Assembly (NCBI RefSeq): GCF_000009765.2
Contig: NC_003155.5
Location: 5,456,001 to 5,520,000, forward strand
Source of the DNA: Streptomyces avermitilis MA-4680 = NBRC 14893
GTDB lineage: Bacteria; Actinomycetota; Actinomycetes; Streptomycetales; Streptomycetaceae
DNA: 64,000 bases
Direction: 5' to 3'
Position numbers and translations under genes: made by a program. The notes beneath the pieces are model-generated. The model was not told the origin of the DNA. It saw nothing but the letters and a program-made list of their open reading frames with translations, and did not search any database. Below are positions 7,525 through 15,487 of this stretch, in pieces (within the stretch, counting starts at the first letter, position 1; each line of letters begins with the position of its first letter).

Positions 7525-8970
7525 TCAGCCCGCGAGGTCCGAGCCGAAGGCTCCGGCCTGGGCGGTGGAGAGGCCGAGGTGGGTCGGGCCGAAGGTCGTC
7601 GCGGTGGTGGTGGAGTAGAGGGAGCCGGTCGCGCCGGGCAGGTGCCACGCGGCGCCCGCCGGGTCGTTCTCCTGCGCGGCGATCGCGGTCAGGTCGGCGT
7701 GGCCGTCGCCGTTGACGTCCGAGGCGAGCAGCTGGGAGCCGAAGCTGTCGACGGACTCCACGGCGCCCGGGACGCCGGGGCTGTCCTGGGTGAGGAACAC
7801 CGCGCCGGTGGTCGTGAGACCCGAGGCCGAGCCCCGCAGCAGGGTGATCGCACCCGCGCTGGAGACGTAGTGCGCGTCGTCGCCGAAGGCTTCGCCGGGC
7901 GCGCCGATCGCCAGGTCCGCCCGGCCGTCCTTGTCGAGGTCCCCGACCGCCACCGCCTCGCCGAAGTCGTCGCCGTACTCGGGCGAGTCCGGCACTCCCG
8001 CGCTGCTCTGCGTCAGCGTCGTACGACGGCTGCCGCTGGGGCCCGTCGACGTGCCGTAGACGACGCTGATCTCGCCGCCCTTGGAGCCCGAGGGCTCGTT
8101 GTGGGGCTCGTCGGGGTTGCCGAGGACGATGTCCCCGTACCCGTCGCCGTCGAGATCACCGATCGCCGCCGTCGTACCGGCGCGCAGGGCGGCGCCCTTG
8201 GTCAGGCCGTTCGACGTGCCCTTGTAGAAGGCGGCGGCGGCGAGGTGTTCGCTGTTGGTCTTCCGGCCGGTGACGACGAGGTCCGCCTTGGCGTTCTTGT
8301 CGACCTTGCCCGCGGTCAGTCGCGGCTTGTCGACCCCGGGGGAGTACGAGGAGACACGGCCCGTCGAGCCGGACTTGGTGAACGGGCCGCGGATCAGACG
8401 GATCTTGTAACGGCTTCCGGTGGAACTCTGCGTGGAGACGGCGAGGTCGGGCTTTCCGTCGCCGGTGAAGTCGGCCGCCGCGATGCTCAGCCCGAAGGAA
8501 CTCCCGTACTGCGGCTCGGGGTTCTTGACCGTCGTACCGCCGGAGAGTCCGGACGCGGAACCCCAGACGATGACGACCGTGCCGGCCGACTCCAGGCTGC
8601 CCGAGTCCTCCTCGGGGGTGCCGATCACCAGGTCCGCGTAGCCGTCGCGGTTCAGGTCGGCCGTCGCGACCTGGGAGCCGAAACCGTCGTCGGCCTCGGC
8701 CGAATCCGGGATGCCCGCGGTGTTCTGGCTGATGACCGTCCGCTTGTCCGGGTTCAGGCCGCTCGCCGTGCCGTAGACGACGGCGACCTGCCCGGCCCAC
8801 GCCTTGCCGCCGGCCTTGGCGGCGGGGGCGGCGATCGCGACGTCGCGGTACCCGTCCCCGTTGAAGTCGCCCGACCGGCCCGAGGGGGCGGCGGAGGCGG
8901 GGGTGGTGGGGAGGGTGGTGAGGAGGCCGGTGGTGAGGGTGGCGGCCAGGAGGAGGGTGCGGCTGCGCAT
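7525..8970 (-). CDS. Exported FG-GAP repeat protein 2
   Basis: 481 aa. The signal peptide MRSRTLLLAATLTTGLL... ends near ASA-AP, about residue 28. FG-GAP repeats start at once (GDFNGDGYRDVAIAAPA) and recur, e.g. DLNRDGYADLVIGTPEE, DFTGDGKPDLAVSTQS, DLDGDGYGDIVLGNPDE, DLDKDGRADLAIGAPGE, DVNGDGHADLTAIA, which suggests a seven-bladed propeller. The C-terminus ends GAFGSDLAG, a pattern shared with its neighbours. There is no anchor motif, so it is probably secreted. It is closest in form to protein 4 (10471-11916). Confidence 0.9.
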   Translation of the reverse strand: MRSRTLLLAATLTTGLLTTLPTTPASAAPSGRSGDFNGDGYRDVAIAAPAAKAGGKAWAGQVAVVYGTASGLNPDKRTVISQNTAGIPDSAEADDGFGSQVATADLNRDGYADLVIGTPEEDSGSLESAGTVVIVWGSASGLSGGTTVKNPEPQYGSSFGLSIAAADFTGDGKPDLAVSTQSSTGSRYKIRLIRGPFTKSGSTGRVSSYSPGVDKPRLTAGKVDKNAKADLVVTGRKTNSEHLAAAAFYKGTSNGLTKGAALRAGTTAAIGDLDGDGYGDIVLGNPDEPHNEPSGSKGGEISVVYGTSTGPSGSRRTTLTQSSAGVPDSPEYGDDFGEAVAVGDLDKDGRADLAIGAPGEAFGDDAHYVSSAGAITLLRGSASGLTTTGAVFLTQDSPGVPGAVESVDSFGSQLLASDVNGDGHADLTAIAAQENDPAGAAWHLPGATGSLYSTTTATTFGPTHLGLSTAQAGAFGSDLAG

Positions 8971-9011
8971 GAGGTGTCCCTTCGAGCGGTGGTCAGCCGG
9001 GGAGGGGGGAG

Positions 9012-9035
9012 GGGGGCGCCCGGCCGGGCGCCCCC
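9012..9035 (-). terminator. GC hairpin between FG-GAP genes
   Basis: Perfect palindrome GGGGGCGCCCGG / CCGGGCGCCCCC (12-bp arms, no spacer; a few central bases would form the loop). It lies 14 bases beyond the stop of the FG-GAP gene ending at 9049. Confidence 0.6.
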
Positions 9036-9048
9036 GAGGGTGCGGGTG

Positions 9049-10422
9049 TCAGCCCGCCAGGTACATGCCGAGCTGGGGGTAGTACGCCGTGGACATTCCG
9101 AAGGCGCTCGGGCTGTAGTTCGTGGCGCCGGCGGTGGTGACGCCGTCGGCGGTGCCCTTCAGGAAGGTGAGCAGGCCGTTGCCGTCGTTCTCGGTGTCCG
9201 AGCCGACGACGAGGTCCGCGTGGCCGTCGCCCGTGACGTCGGTGAGCAGGGTGGCCGTGCCGAAGAAGTTGTTGGTCTCGGCGGTGCCGGGGATGCCCGC
9301 GGTGTCCTGGGTGAGCGTCACGACGGAACCGGGCCCGTCCGCGGTGCCCCGGTGGACGACGACCGCGCCCGCGTAGTCGGCCGCGGCGCCGCTCGCCGGG
9401 GCGCCCACGGCCAGCTCCGGGAAGCCGTCGCCGTCGATGTCGCCGATCGACGGGCGGCCGTACGCGCCGTCCGACAGCTCCACGGCCGGCTTCACGCCGG
9501 TGGCGGTGCCGTACGAGAGCGCGCTCCGGCCCGTCGAGCCCAGGTCGCCCTCGGTCGCGCTCTCCGTCTCGCCGATGACGATGTCGCCGTAGCCGTCCTG
9601 GTCGAGGTCGCCGATGGCGGTGCTCTTGCCGTAGGGAAGCTCCAGCTGCCGGGCGGGGGCCGACGTGGTGCCGTAGTAGAGGAAGTTGCGGTCCAGATAG
9701 CGCTCGGAGCCGAGCTTCTTCCCGGCGCCGACGACCAGGTCGGCCTTGCCGTCGCCGTTGACCTTTCCGGCGGTCAGGTTCACAAGGCGCGCGGCGGCGA
9801 AGGGGAGCGTGTACGTGAGCTTCGCGCCGGTCGCACCCGCCTTGGTGAAGCCGCCCTTGATGATCCACTGGGTGGTGCCGGAGGCACCGACGGCGAGGTC
9901 GGCCTTGCCGTCGCCGGTGAAGTCGGCGACGGCGAGGCTCGCGCCCCAGTAGTCGTGCTGGGAGACGGCCGGGTCCTTGACCGTGGTGGCCCCCGACAGA
10001 CCGCTCGCCGAGCCCCAGACGATCACCACGGCGCCGCCGTTGGTGTCGTCGCCGACCTTCTCGTACGGGGCTCCGACGGCGAGGTCGCTGTACCCGTCGC
10101 CGTTGAGGTCGCCGACCGCGGTCGACCGGCCGAAGCCGTCCTCCTCCTCGGCCGAACCCGGGACGCCGGAGGTGCCCTGGTCGATGGACTTCCTGGTGCC
10201 GAGGCCGGTGGCCGATCCGTATCCGACGGCCACCGAACCGGCGTCGAACTTGCCGCCCGCCGTGGCGAAGGGGGCGCCCGCAGCGACGTCCTGGAAGCCG
10301 TCGCCGTTGAAGTCACCCACCAGGCCGGAGGGGGCGGCCGAGGCGGAACCCGTGGTGGCGAGGAGCGCGCCGGTGAGGGCGGCGGCCGTCAGTGCCGCGA
10401 GTGCGGCGGGGCGTATGCGCAT
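9049..10422 (-). CDS. Exported FG-GAP repeat protein 3
   Basis: 457 aa. The signal peptide (AALAALTAAALTGALLATTGSASA-AP) precedes repeats such as GDFNGDGFQDVAAGAPF, DLNGDGYSDLAVGAPYE, DFTGDGKADLAVGASG, DLDQDGYGDIVIGETE, DIDGDGFPELAVGAPA and DVTGDGHADLVVGSD. It has the same plan as its neighbours but is slightly shorter and ends YLAG. It is followed by a GC-rich palindromic hairpin, so this gene may end a transcript. Confidence 0.9.
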   Translation of the reverse strand: MRIRPAALAALTAAALTGALLATTGSASAAPSGLVGDFNGDGFQDVAAGAPFATAGGKFDAGSVAVGYGSATGLGTRKSIDQGTSGVPGSAEEEDGFGRSTAVGDLNGDGYSDLAVGAPYEKVGDDTNGGAVVIVWGSASGLSGATTVKDPAVSQHDYWGASLAVADFTGDGKADLAVGASGTTQWIIKGGFTKAGATGAKLTYTLPFAAARLVNLTAGKVNGDGKADLVVGAGKKLGSERYLDRNFLYYGTTSAPARQLELPYGKSTAIGDLDQDGYGDIVIGETESATEGDLGSTGRSALSYGTATGVKPAVELSDGAYGRPSIGDIDGDGFPELAVGAPASGAAADYAGAVVVHRGTADGPGSVVTLTQDTAGIPGTAETNNFFGTATLLTDVTGDGHADLVVGSDTENDGNGLLTFLKGTADGVTTAGATNYSPSAFGMSTAYYPQLGMYLAG

Positions 10423-10470
10423 GGCGGTTGCTGTTTCCTCGAGTGCGTGGAGAAGGTCAGGGGCGGGGTG

Positions 10471-11916
10471 TCAGCCGATGAGGTTCGCGCCGAACGCGCC
10501 GTACGTGGCCGGGCGGTCGAAGGCGGTGGGGCCGAAGCCGCGGTCGCCGTCGGGGGAGATGCCGGTGCCGTCGGAGAGCATCGCGGTGACCGCGCCGACG
10601 CCCTCGCCCTCGAAGGTCGCGGAGACCGTGTAGTCCGCCTTGCCGTCGCCCGTGACGTCCTTCAGCAGGACGTCGGAGCCGAAGTAGTCCATCGCCTCGG
10701 CGGTGCCGGGGACGCCGGAGGAGGCCTGCGAGAGGGTGCGGGCACCGGTGGGTGAGACGCCGGCGGCCGAGCCCTTCAGGAGGACCGTGGAGCCGGTGTC
10801 CTCGATGCCGTCGATGTCCTCGAAGATGACGCCGACGGCCAGTTCGCCGTAGCCGTCGCCGTCGATGTCGCCGATGGAGACGGCGCTGCCGAAGCCGTCG
10901 CCCGCTTCGTCGGCGCCGGGTACGCCGGGGGAGTCCTGGGTGAGTTCGGCCATGGGCGCGTCGCCGTTGACCGGGCCGCCCTCGGAACCGCGGATGACGG
11001 TGACCTTGCCGCCGAGGCTGCCCGTGTGGTCGTCCTCCGTGCTGAAGACGTTGCCGAGGGCGATCTCGCCGTAGCCGTCGCCGTCGATGTCGCCGATCGC
11101 GATGGTGGTGCCGCCGTTCAGGCCGCGCGGTACGGAGGTCTCCAGGCCCCCGGACGTGCCCAGGTAGGCGACGCCCTTGGACCAGTCGCCGGAACCGTCC
11201 TCGTTCAGGGCGGTGCGGTAGGTGAGGACGAGGTCGGCCTTCTTGTCGCCGTTGGTGTCCCCCGCCTTGATGGCGTCGATGCCGTACTTCGCCGTCTGGG
11301 GCAGGCCGATCCGCTGCGCGCTGCCGGTCGTGCCGGACCGGGTGAAGCCGCCCCTGACGACATACGCGTGCGAGGCGGTCGTGCCGGACGCCAGGTCCGC
11401 CGCGCCGTCGCCGTCGAAGTCGCCCGCCGTCAGGACACGGCCCCACTCGTCGTGCGCGGACGCCGCCGGGTCCTTGACCGTCGTACCGCCCGCGAGGCCG
11501 CTCGCACCGCCCCACAGGATCGCGACCGTACCGCCGTCGATGTCGCTGTCGACGTCCTCGCCCGAGGCGCCGACCGCGAGGTCCGCGTAGCCGTCGCCGT
11601 CGAAGTCGGCGATCGCGAGCGCGGAGCCGAAGGTGTCCTCCGCCTCGGGGGTGCCGGGCACGCCGGCCGAACTCTGGTCGATCACCGTGCGGTTGGCGGG
11701 GTCGAGGCCGGTCGCGCTGCCGTAGACGACGGCCACATAGCCGGCCATGCCCTGGTCGCCGACCTTGGCGTACGGCGCGGCGAAGGCGATGTCGCCGAAC
11801 CCGTCCCCGTTGAAGTCGCCGGTCAGGCCGGAGGGGGCCGCAAAGGCGGAGCCGGGGAGGGCGCTGAGGAGGCCGGTGGTGAGCGTGGCGGCCAGGAGAA
11901 GGGTGCGCTTGCGCAA
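10471..11916 (-). CDS. Exported FG-GAP repeat protein 4
   Basis: 481 aa. The signal peptide (MRKRTLLLAATLTTGLLSALPGSAFA-AP) is nearly the same as that of protein 2, pointing to recent duplication. Repeats include GDFNGDGFGDIAFAAPY, DFDGDGYADLAVGASGE, DFDGDGAADLASG, DIDGDGYGEIALGNV, DIDGDGYGELAVGVIFE and DVTGDGKADYTVSAT. The C-terminus ends GAFGANLIG, matching the GAFGSDLAG end of protein 2. The space before the next gene is 48 bases, so it is probably co-transcribed with protein 3. Confidence 0.9.
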   Translation of the reverse strand: MRKRTLLLAATLTTGLLSALPGSAFAAPSGLTGDFNGDGFGDIAFAAPYAKVGDQGMAGYVAVVYGSATGLDPANRTVIDQSSAGVPGTPEAEDTFGSALAIADFDGDGYADLAVGASGEDVDSDIDGGTVAILWGGASGLAGGTTVKDPAASAHDEWGRVLTAGDFDGDGAADLASGTTASHAYVVRGGFTRSGTTGSAQRIGLPQTAKYGIDAIKAGDTNGDKKADLVLTYRTALNEDGSGDWSKGVAYLGTSGGLETSVPRGLNGGTTIAIGDIDGDGYGEIALGNVFSTEDDHTGSLGGKVTVIRGSEGGPVNGDAPMAELTQDSPGVPGADEAGDGFGSAVSIGDIDGDGYGELAVGVIFEDIDGIEDTGSTVLLKGSAAGVSPTGARTLSQASSGVPGTAEAMDYFGSDVLLKDVTGDGKADYTVSATFEGEGVGAVTAMLSDGTGISPDGDRGFGPTAFDRPATYGAFGANLIG

Positions 11917-11957
11917 AAGGGACTCCGGGGTGGGAGGAAGAGACTCCGGGGCGGGAG

Positions 11958-11986
11958 AGGGCCCGCACCCGGTGGGTGCGGGCCCT
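11958..11986 (-). terminator. Hairpin downstream of FG-GAP gene 5
   Basis: Perfect 13-bp arms AGGGCCCGCACCC (11958-11970) and 11974-11986, with loop GGT. It lies about 155 bases after the minus-strand stop at 12142 and before the gene at 11916. Confidence 0.7.
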
Positions 11987-12030
11987 GACCGGGCGGGACG
12001 GGCTGATCAGGTCGGGCCGCCGCGGTCCGC

Positions 12031-12072
12031 CAGCGCCCCGAAGGGGCGCGGGGAACGGCGCGACCGGCCACG
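12031..12072. repeat. Streptomyces-type intergenic repeat with GCGCCCC-GAA-GGGGCGC hairpin
   Basis: The sequence CAGCGCCCCGAAGGGGCGCG continues GGGAACGGCGCGACCGGCCAC. From memory, close variants of this hairpin plus GGGAAC..CGCGAC tail occur in many Streptomyces intergenic regions. The copy number cannot be checked inside this window. Confidence 0.5.
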
Positions 12073-12080
12073 GTGGTGCA

Positions 12081-12118
12081 GCGGACGACCGACGGCACAG
12101 CGGACGACCGACGGCACA
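12081..12118. repeat. Perfect 19-bp tandem duplication
   Basis: GCGGACGACCGACGGCACA occurs twice head to tail (12081-12099, 12100-12118), just beyond the 3' end of the FG-GAP gene that stops at 12142. Confidence 0.85.
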
Positions 12119-12141
12119 TCGCGGCACCTCCAGCGGAGCGC

Positions 12142-13623
12142 CTAGTCGGCGAAGAGGGCGCCGAACTGCGGCGTGCCCGTCGTCGAGACGCCCGAGGTGC
12201 TCGGGGAAAGGGTGCGGGAGCCGGTCGTGGTGATCTTCGTGCCGCTGGAGGGCAGGTAGGTGACCGCGCCGTTGGCGCTGTTCTCGTACGAGCCCACGAG
12301 CAGGTCGGCCCTGCCGTCGCCGTTCACGTCGTCGAGCTTCACGTCCGCGCCGAAGAGGTCGCCCTTCTCGTCGCTGCCGGGGACGCCCGCGGTGCTCTGG
12401 GCGAAGGCCTGCGTGCCGGAGGCGGTGTTGATGCCGCTCGCCGAGCCGTACAGGACGGTGACGATGCCCGTGTTGGTGACGCCGCCGATGTCCTCGTTCG
12501 GGGCGCTGACGACCACGTCCTGGTAGGTGTCACCGTTGACGTCGCCCAGGTCCAGGTCCCAGCCGAAGCCGTCGCCCTTCTCCGAGGTGCCGGGCACGCT
12601 GCCGGTGTTCTGGGTGACTCCCGCGGTCGAGGCGGGGCCGGACGCGGAGCCGTAGGTGATGTTCACCTTGCCGCCGTCGGCGGAGTCCGGGACGGTCGTG
12701 CCGTCGGTGGTGGTGTGGTCCCAGCCGGCGCCGCTGACGATGTCGCCGAAGCCGTCGCCGTTGATGTCGCCGATGCCCGTGACGATGCCCGGCTTGAGGG
12801 CCTGGGCGGACGCCACGTTCAGACCGCTCGCGGTGCCGGGCACGAAGTAGTTCGTGTTCCAGCCGTAGTCGGTCTGGGTCTCGTAGCCGTCGACGATCAG
12901 GTCCGTGCGGTGGTCGCCGTTCACGTCGCCGGCGGTGAGGCTCATCGGACCGTACGGGTCGGTGCCGCTGCCCGACACGATCGGCGGCTTGATCGTGGTG
13001 CGGCCGCCCGGCGTACCGGTGGAGCTGAAGCCGCCCTTGTAGACGTAGATCGTGCTGGCCGAGCTGCCGACGGCCAGGTCGGCCTTGCCGTCGCCGTCGA
13101 AGTCACCGGCCGCCAGGTCCTTGCCCCAGTAGTCGTGCGAGGAGACGGCCGGGTCCGGGACGTCGACTCCCTTGCCGGTGAGGCCGCTCGCCGAGCCCCA
13201 GAGGATGCTGAGGGCACCGCCGTTGGTGTCGGTGCCGACCTTCTCCCACGGGGTGGCCACGGCGAGGTCGTCGTACCCGTCGTCGTTGAAGTCGGCGTAC
13301 GCCGTCTCGCCGCCGAAGCCGTCCCCGGCCTCGGCGGTGCCCGGGACACCGGTGGTGTTCTGGCTGATCGTGGTGCGCTTGGCGGACGACACGCCGGTGG
13401 CGCTGCCGTAGAGGGCGACGATCTGGCCGGCGCCCTGGCGTCCGTTCACATAGGCGCCGTGCGCCGAGACGACGACGTCGCCGATGCCGTCGTTGTTGAA
13501 GTCGGCCTGCGGGACCGTGGTGGAGTCCGCGGCCGTCGCCGTGACGGCCGTGAACGTGAGCAGACCGCTCGTCAGCGTGGCCGCGGCGGCCGTCGCGAGA
13601 GCGAGTCGCAGGTGCTTGTGCAT
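12142..13623 (-). CDS. Exported FG-GAP repeat protein 5
   Basis: 493 aa. The signal peptide is Ala/Thr-rich (LALATAAAATLTSGLLTFTAVTATAA). Propeller repeats include DFNNDGIGDVVVSAHG, DFNDDGYDDLAVATPWE, DFDGDGKADLAVGSSA, DVNGDHRTDLIVDGYE, DINGDGFGDIVSGAG, DVNGDTYQDVVVSAPNE and DVNGDGRADLLVGSYE. It is slightly longer and more divergent than proteins 2-4. It has 325 bases of upstream sequence, so it probably has its own promoter. Confidence 0.9.
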   Translation of the reverse strand: MHKHLRLALATAAAATLTSGLLTFTAVTATAADSTTVPQADFNNDGIGDVVVSAHGAYVNGRQGAGQIVALYGSATGVSSAKRTTISQNTTGVPGTAEAGDGFGGETAYADFNDDGYDDLAVATPWEKVGTDTNGGALSILWGSASGLTGKGVDVPDPAVSSHDYWGKDLAAGDFDGDGKADLAVGSSASTIYVYKGGFSSTGTPGGRTTIKPPIVSGSGTDPYGPMSLTAGDVNGDHRTDLIVDGYETQTDYGWNTNYFVPGTASGLNVASAQALKPGIVTGIGDINGDGFGDIVSGAGWDHTTTDGTTVPDSADGGKVNITYGSASGPASTAGVTQNTGSVPGTSEKGDGFGWDLDLGDVNGDTYQDVVVSAPNEDIGGVTNTGIVTVLYGSASGINTASGTQAFAQSTAGVPGSDEKGDLFGADVKLDDVNGDGRADLLVGSYENSANGAVTYLPSSGTKITTTGSRTLSPSTSGVSTTGTPQFGALFAD

Positions 13624-13948
13624 GCGGGATTCTCCTGGGCATGCGGGGACGCCTGGCAGGCGTCCACAGTCAATGGGGTGCCGTACCGCCCGAATTTGCC
13701 TGGAGTTGTCCTGGGCATGGCGAGCTGTTCGGCGATCAGGAGACCGATCGTGATCGGTAAGGGTTGTACGTGAAACAGGAAAATTTTTGAGGGACGAGGC
13801 AACCTGTAAGGCGAGTTGGGCCTGTGAGGTGTTCCAGGCGCGTGAGGTGTTCCAGGCCTGTGAGGCCAGTGAGGTGTGTGAGGCGAGTGGGGTGCCGCCC
13901 GGGGAGGGCCGTGCCGCACCCCACTCGCCGGTCCTGGGCGGCCGGCCC
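13624..13948. other. 325-bp gap between FG-GAP genes 5 and 6
   Basis: I see no coding signature on either strand. It holds AT-richer sequence near 13760-13800 (AACAGGAAAATTTTTGAGG), a plausible promoter area for the minus-strand gene at 13623, and the simple repeat at 13824-13890. Confidence 0.6.
13824..13890. repeat. 18/9-bp periodic GTGAGG repeat
   Basis: GTGAGGTGTTCCAGGC begins at 13824 and recurs at 13842. GTGAGG then recurs at 13860, 13869 and 13878, giving an 18-bp period that falls to 9 bp. It lies upstream of the FG-GAP gene starting at 13623 and may be slippage-prone. Confidence 0.75.
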
Positions 13949-15394
13949 TCAGGGAGCCAGCGCCGAGCCGAACCCCTTCGCGCCGGACAGGCCGAGCGCC
14001 TTCGGGGTCAGGGCGCGGGCGCCGGCCGGGCGGGCGTCGTCCGTCGTCGGTACGTACCAGACGCCGCCCTTCGCCGCGTTCTCGCCGGGAGCGCCGATCG
14101 CCAGGTCCGGCCGCCCGCCCGGGTGGTACGGGCCCGCCGTCAGCGTCGCGCCGAAACGGTCCGCCGTCTCCGCCGTGCCGGGGATGCCCGGCGTGTTCTG
14201 GGTGTACGTGACGCCGCCGGACAACGGGCCCTCGCCCGTGCCGTCGAGGACGGTGACCGAGCCCGCGCTCTTGAGCGAGCCGACGCCTTCGCCGGGCGCG
14301 CCCACGACCAGTTCGGGCGCCCCGTCGCCGTCGAGGTCGGCCGCCGCCACGGACGCGCCCCACGCGTCGCCCGGTTCGGCGGTGCCGGGGACGCCCTCGG
14401 ACGACTGCGAGAGGCAGGTCTTCCGGCCGGACTCCCCGCTCGCCCCGCCCGCGCCGTCTGCCCCGCCGAAGCGGATCAGCACCGCTCCGCTCGACTCGTC
14501 GGGGCACGGCGAGGGCTCGTCGGCCTCGGGGTTGTCGTGCTTCTGGCCGAGGACGAGGTCGTCCGCGCCGTCGCCGTCCAGGTCGGCCGCCGCGAGCGAC
14601 ACCGCGTAGTCGCCGGTGCGCCGGGACTCGGCCGCGCTGCCGCCCGACCAGGACCAGACGCTCGTGCCGTACAGCTCCATGCCGGACCAGGTGACCGCGA
14701 CGTCGTCCGTGCCGTTGCCGTCGAAGTCGCCGGTGGCCAGGGCGCCCGGGCCGCCGAAGTCATAGCCGTCGAGGAGGGTGGTGGCGGCCGGGGACGCCAG
14801 CGGGCCGGGGCGGAACAGGAGCGCGCCGCCCTCCTCGCCGCTGACGCCGAGCGCGAGGTCGACGTCCCCGTCGTGGTCGTAGTCGCCGGTCGTGAGGAGG
14901 CCGCCGACGCGCTCGTCGCCGTACGCGCCCTTCATGGCGAGCATCGCGTCCGTGCGGAAGCCGGACGCGGAGCCGCGTACGACGGTGATCGTGCCCTGCG
15001 CGTCGTGCGCGCTGTCGGTGAGGGACTCGCCGGGCGCGCCGACCAGCAGGTCCCCGTAGCCGTCGCCGTCGACGTCCGCCGTCGCGACCGCCTGGCCGAA
15101 CAGGTCCGTGGCCTCGGCGTGGCCCGGTATCCCGGCGGTGTTCTGGCTGAGCGTGGTCGAGCCGGCGGTGCCGGGGCCCTGGGGGCCGCCCCAGAGCACG
15201 TGCACGTAACCGGCCCTGGCGTGGCCCGCGACGGTCGCGTCGGGCACGCCGACGGCGAGGTCCGCGTAGCCGTCGCCGTTGAAGTCGTCCTTGAGCGTGG
15301 ACACGGCGGCCGCGGATCCGGCGAGCGGCAGGGTGAGTCCCGTCGCGGCGAGGGCGGCCACGCCCACCGCGACAGCCAGCTTCTTTGCACGCAC
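13949..15394 (-). CDS. Exported FG-GAP repeat protein 6
   Basis: 481 aa. The signal peptide (KKLAVAVGVAALAATGLTLPLAGSAAA) is followed by DDFNGDGYADLAVGVPD, DVDGDGYGDLLVGAPGE, DYDHDGDVDLALGVSGE, DFDGNGTDDVAVTW, DLDGDGADDLVLGQKH and DLDGDGAPELVVGAPGE. The opening repeat (DATVAGHARAGYVHVLWGG) most resembles protein 1. A Cys pair (PCPDES ... RKTCLSQ) may form a disulfide. It lies 93 bases after the stop of the lipoprotein paralogue. Confidence 0.9.
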   Translation of the reverse strand: MRAKKLAVAVGVAALAATGLTLPLAGSAAAVSTLKDDFNGDGYADLAVGVPDATVAGHARAGYVHVLWGGPQGPGTAGSTTLSQNTAGIPGHAEATDLFGQAVATADVDGDGYGDLLVGAPGESLTDSAHDAQGTITVVRGSASGFRTDAMLAMKGAYGDERVGGLLTTGDYDHDGDVDLALGVSGEEGGALLFRPGPLASPAATTLLDGYDFGGPGALATGDFDGNGTDDVAVTWSGMELYGTSVWSWSGGSAAESRRTGDYAVSLAAADLDGDGADDLVLGQKHDNPEADEPSPCPDESSGAVLIRFGGADGAGGASGESGRKTCLSQSSEGVPGTAEPGDAWGASVAAADLDGDGAPELVVGAPGEGVGSLKSAGSVTVLDGTGEGPLSGGVTYTQNTPGIPGTAETADRFGATLTAGPYHPGGRPDLAIGAPGENAAKGGVWYVPTTDDARPAGARALTPKALGLSGAKGFGSALAP

Positions 15395-15487
15395 GAGACT
15401 CTCCCAATGCCAGGGGTCAGGATTCCTGTGTGTGACTCGCGACGCGTACGAAGGGTTGTGTGCGGATGTCCACGAGGTGAACCGGTC

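Noticed and set aside
7342..10755. A 1137-codon plus-strand open frame over the FG-GAP genes
   Set aside because: It lies antisense to three FG-GAP genes with clear signal peptides and repeats; its product is Gly/Arg/Val-rich noise typical of the reverse frame of high-GC genes.
12031..12072. GCGCCCC-GAA-GGGGCGC hairpin as a small RNA
   Set aside because: It matches a hairpin repeat I recall as common in Streptomyces intergenic DNA, with no promoter seen.
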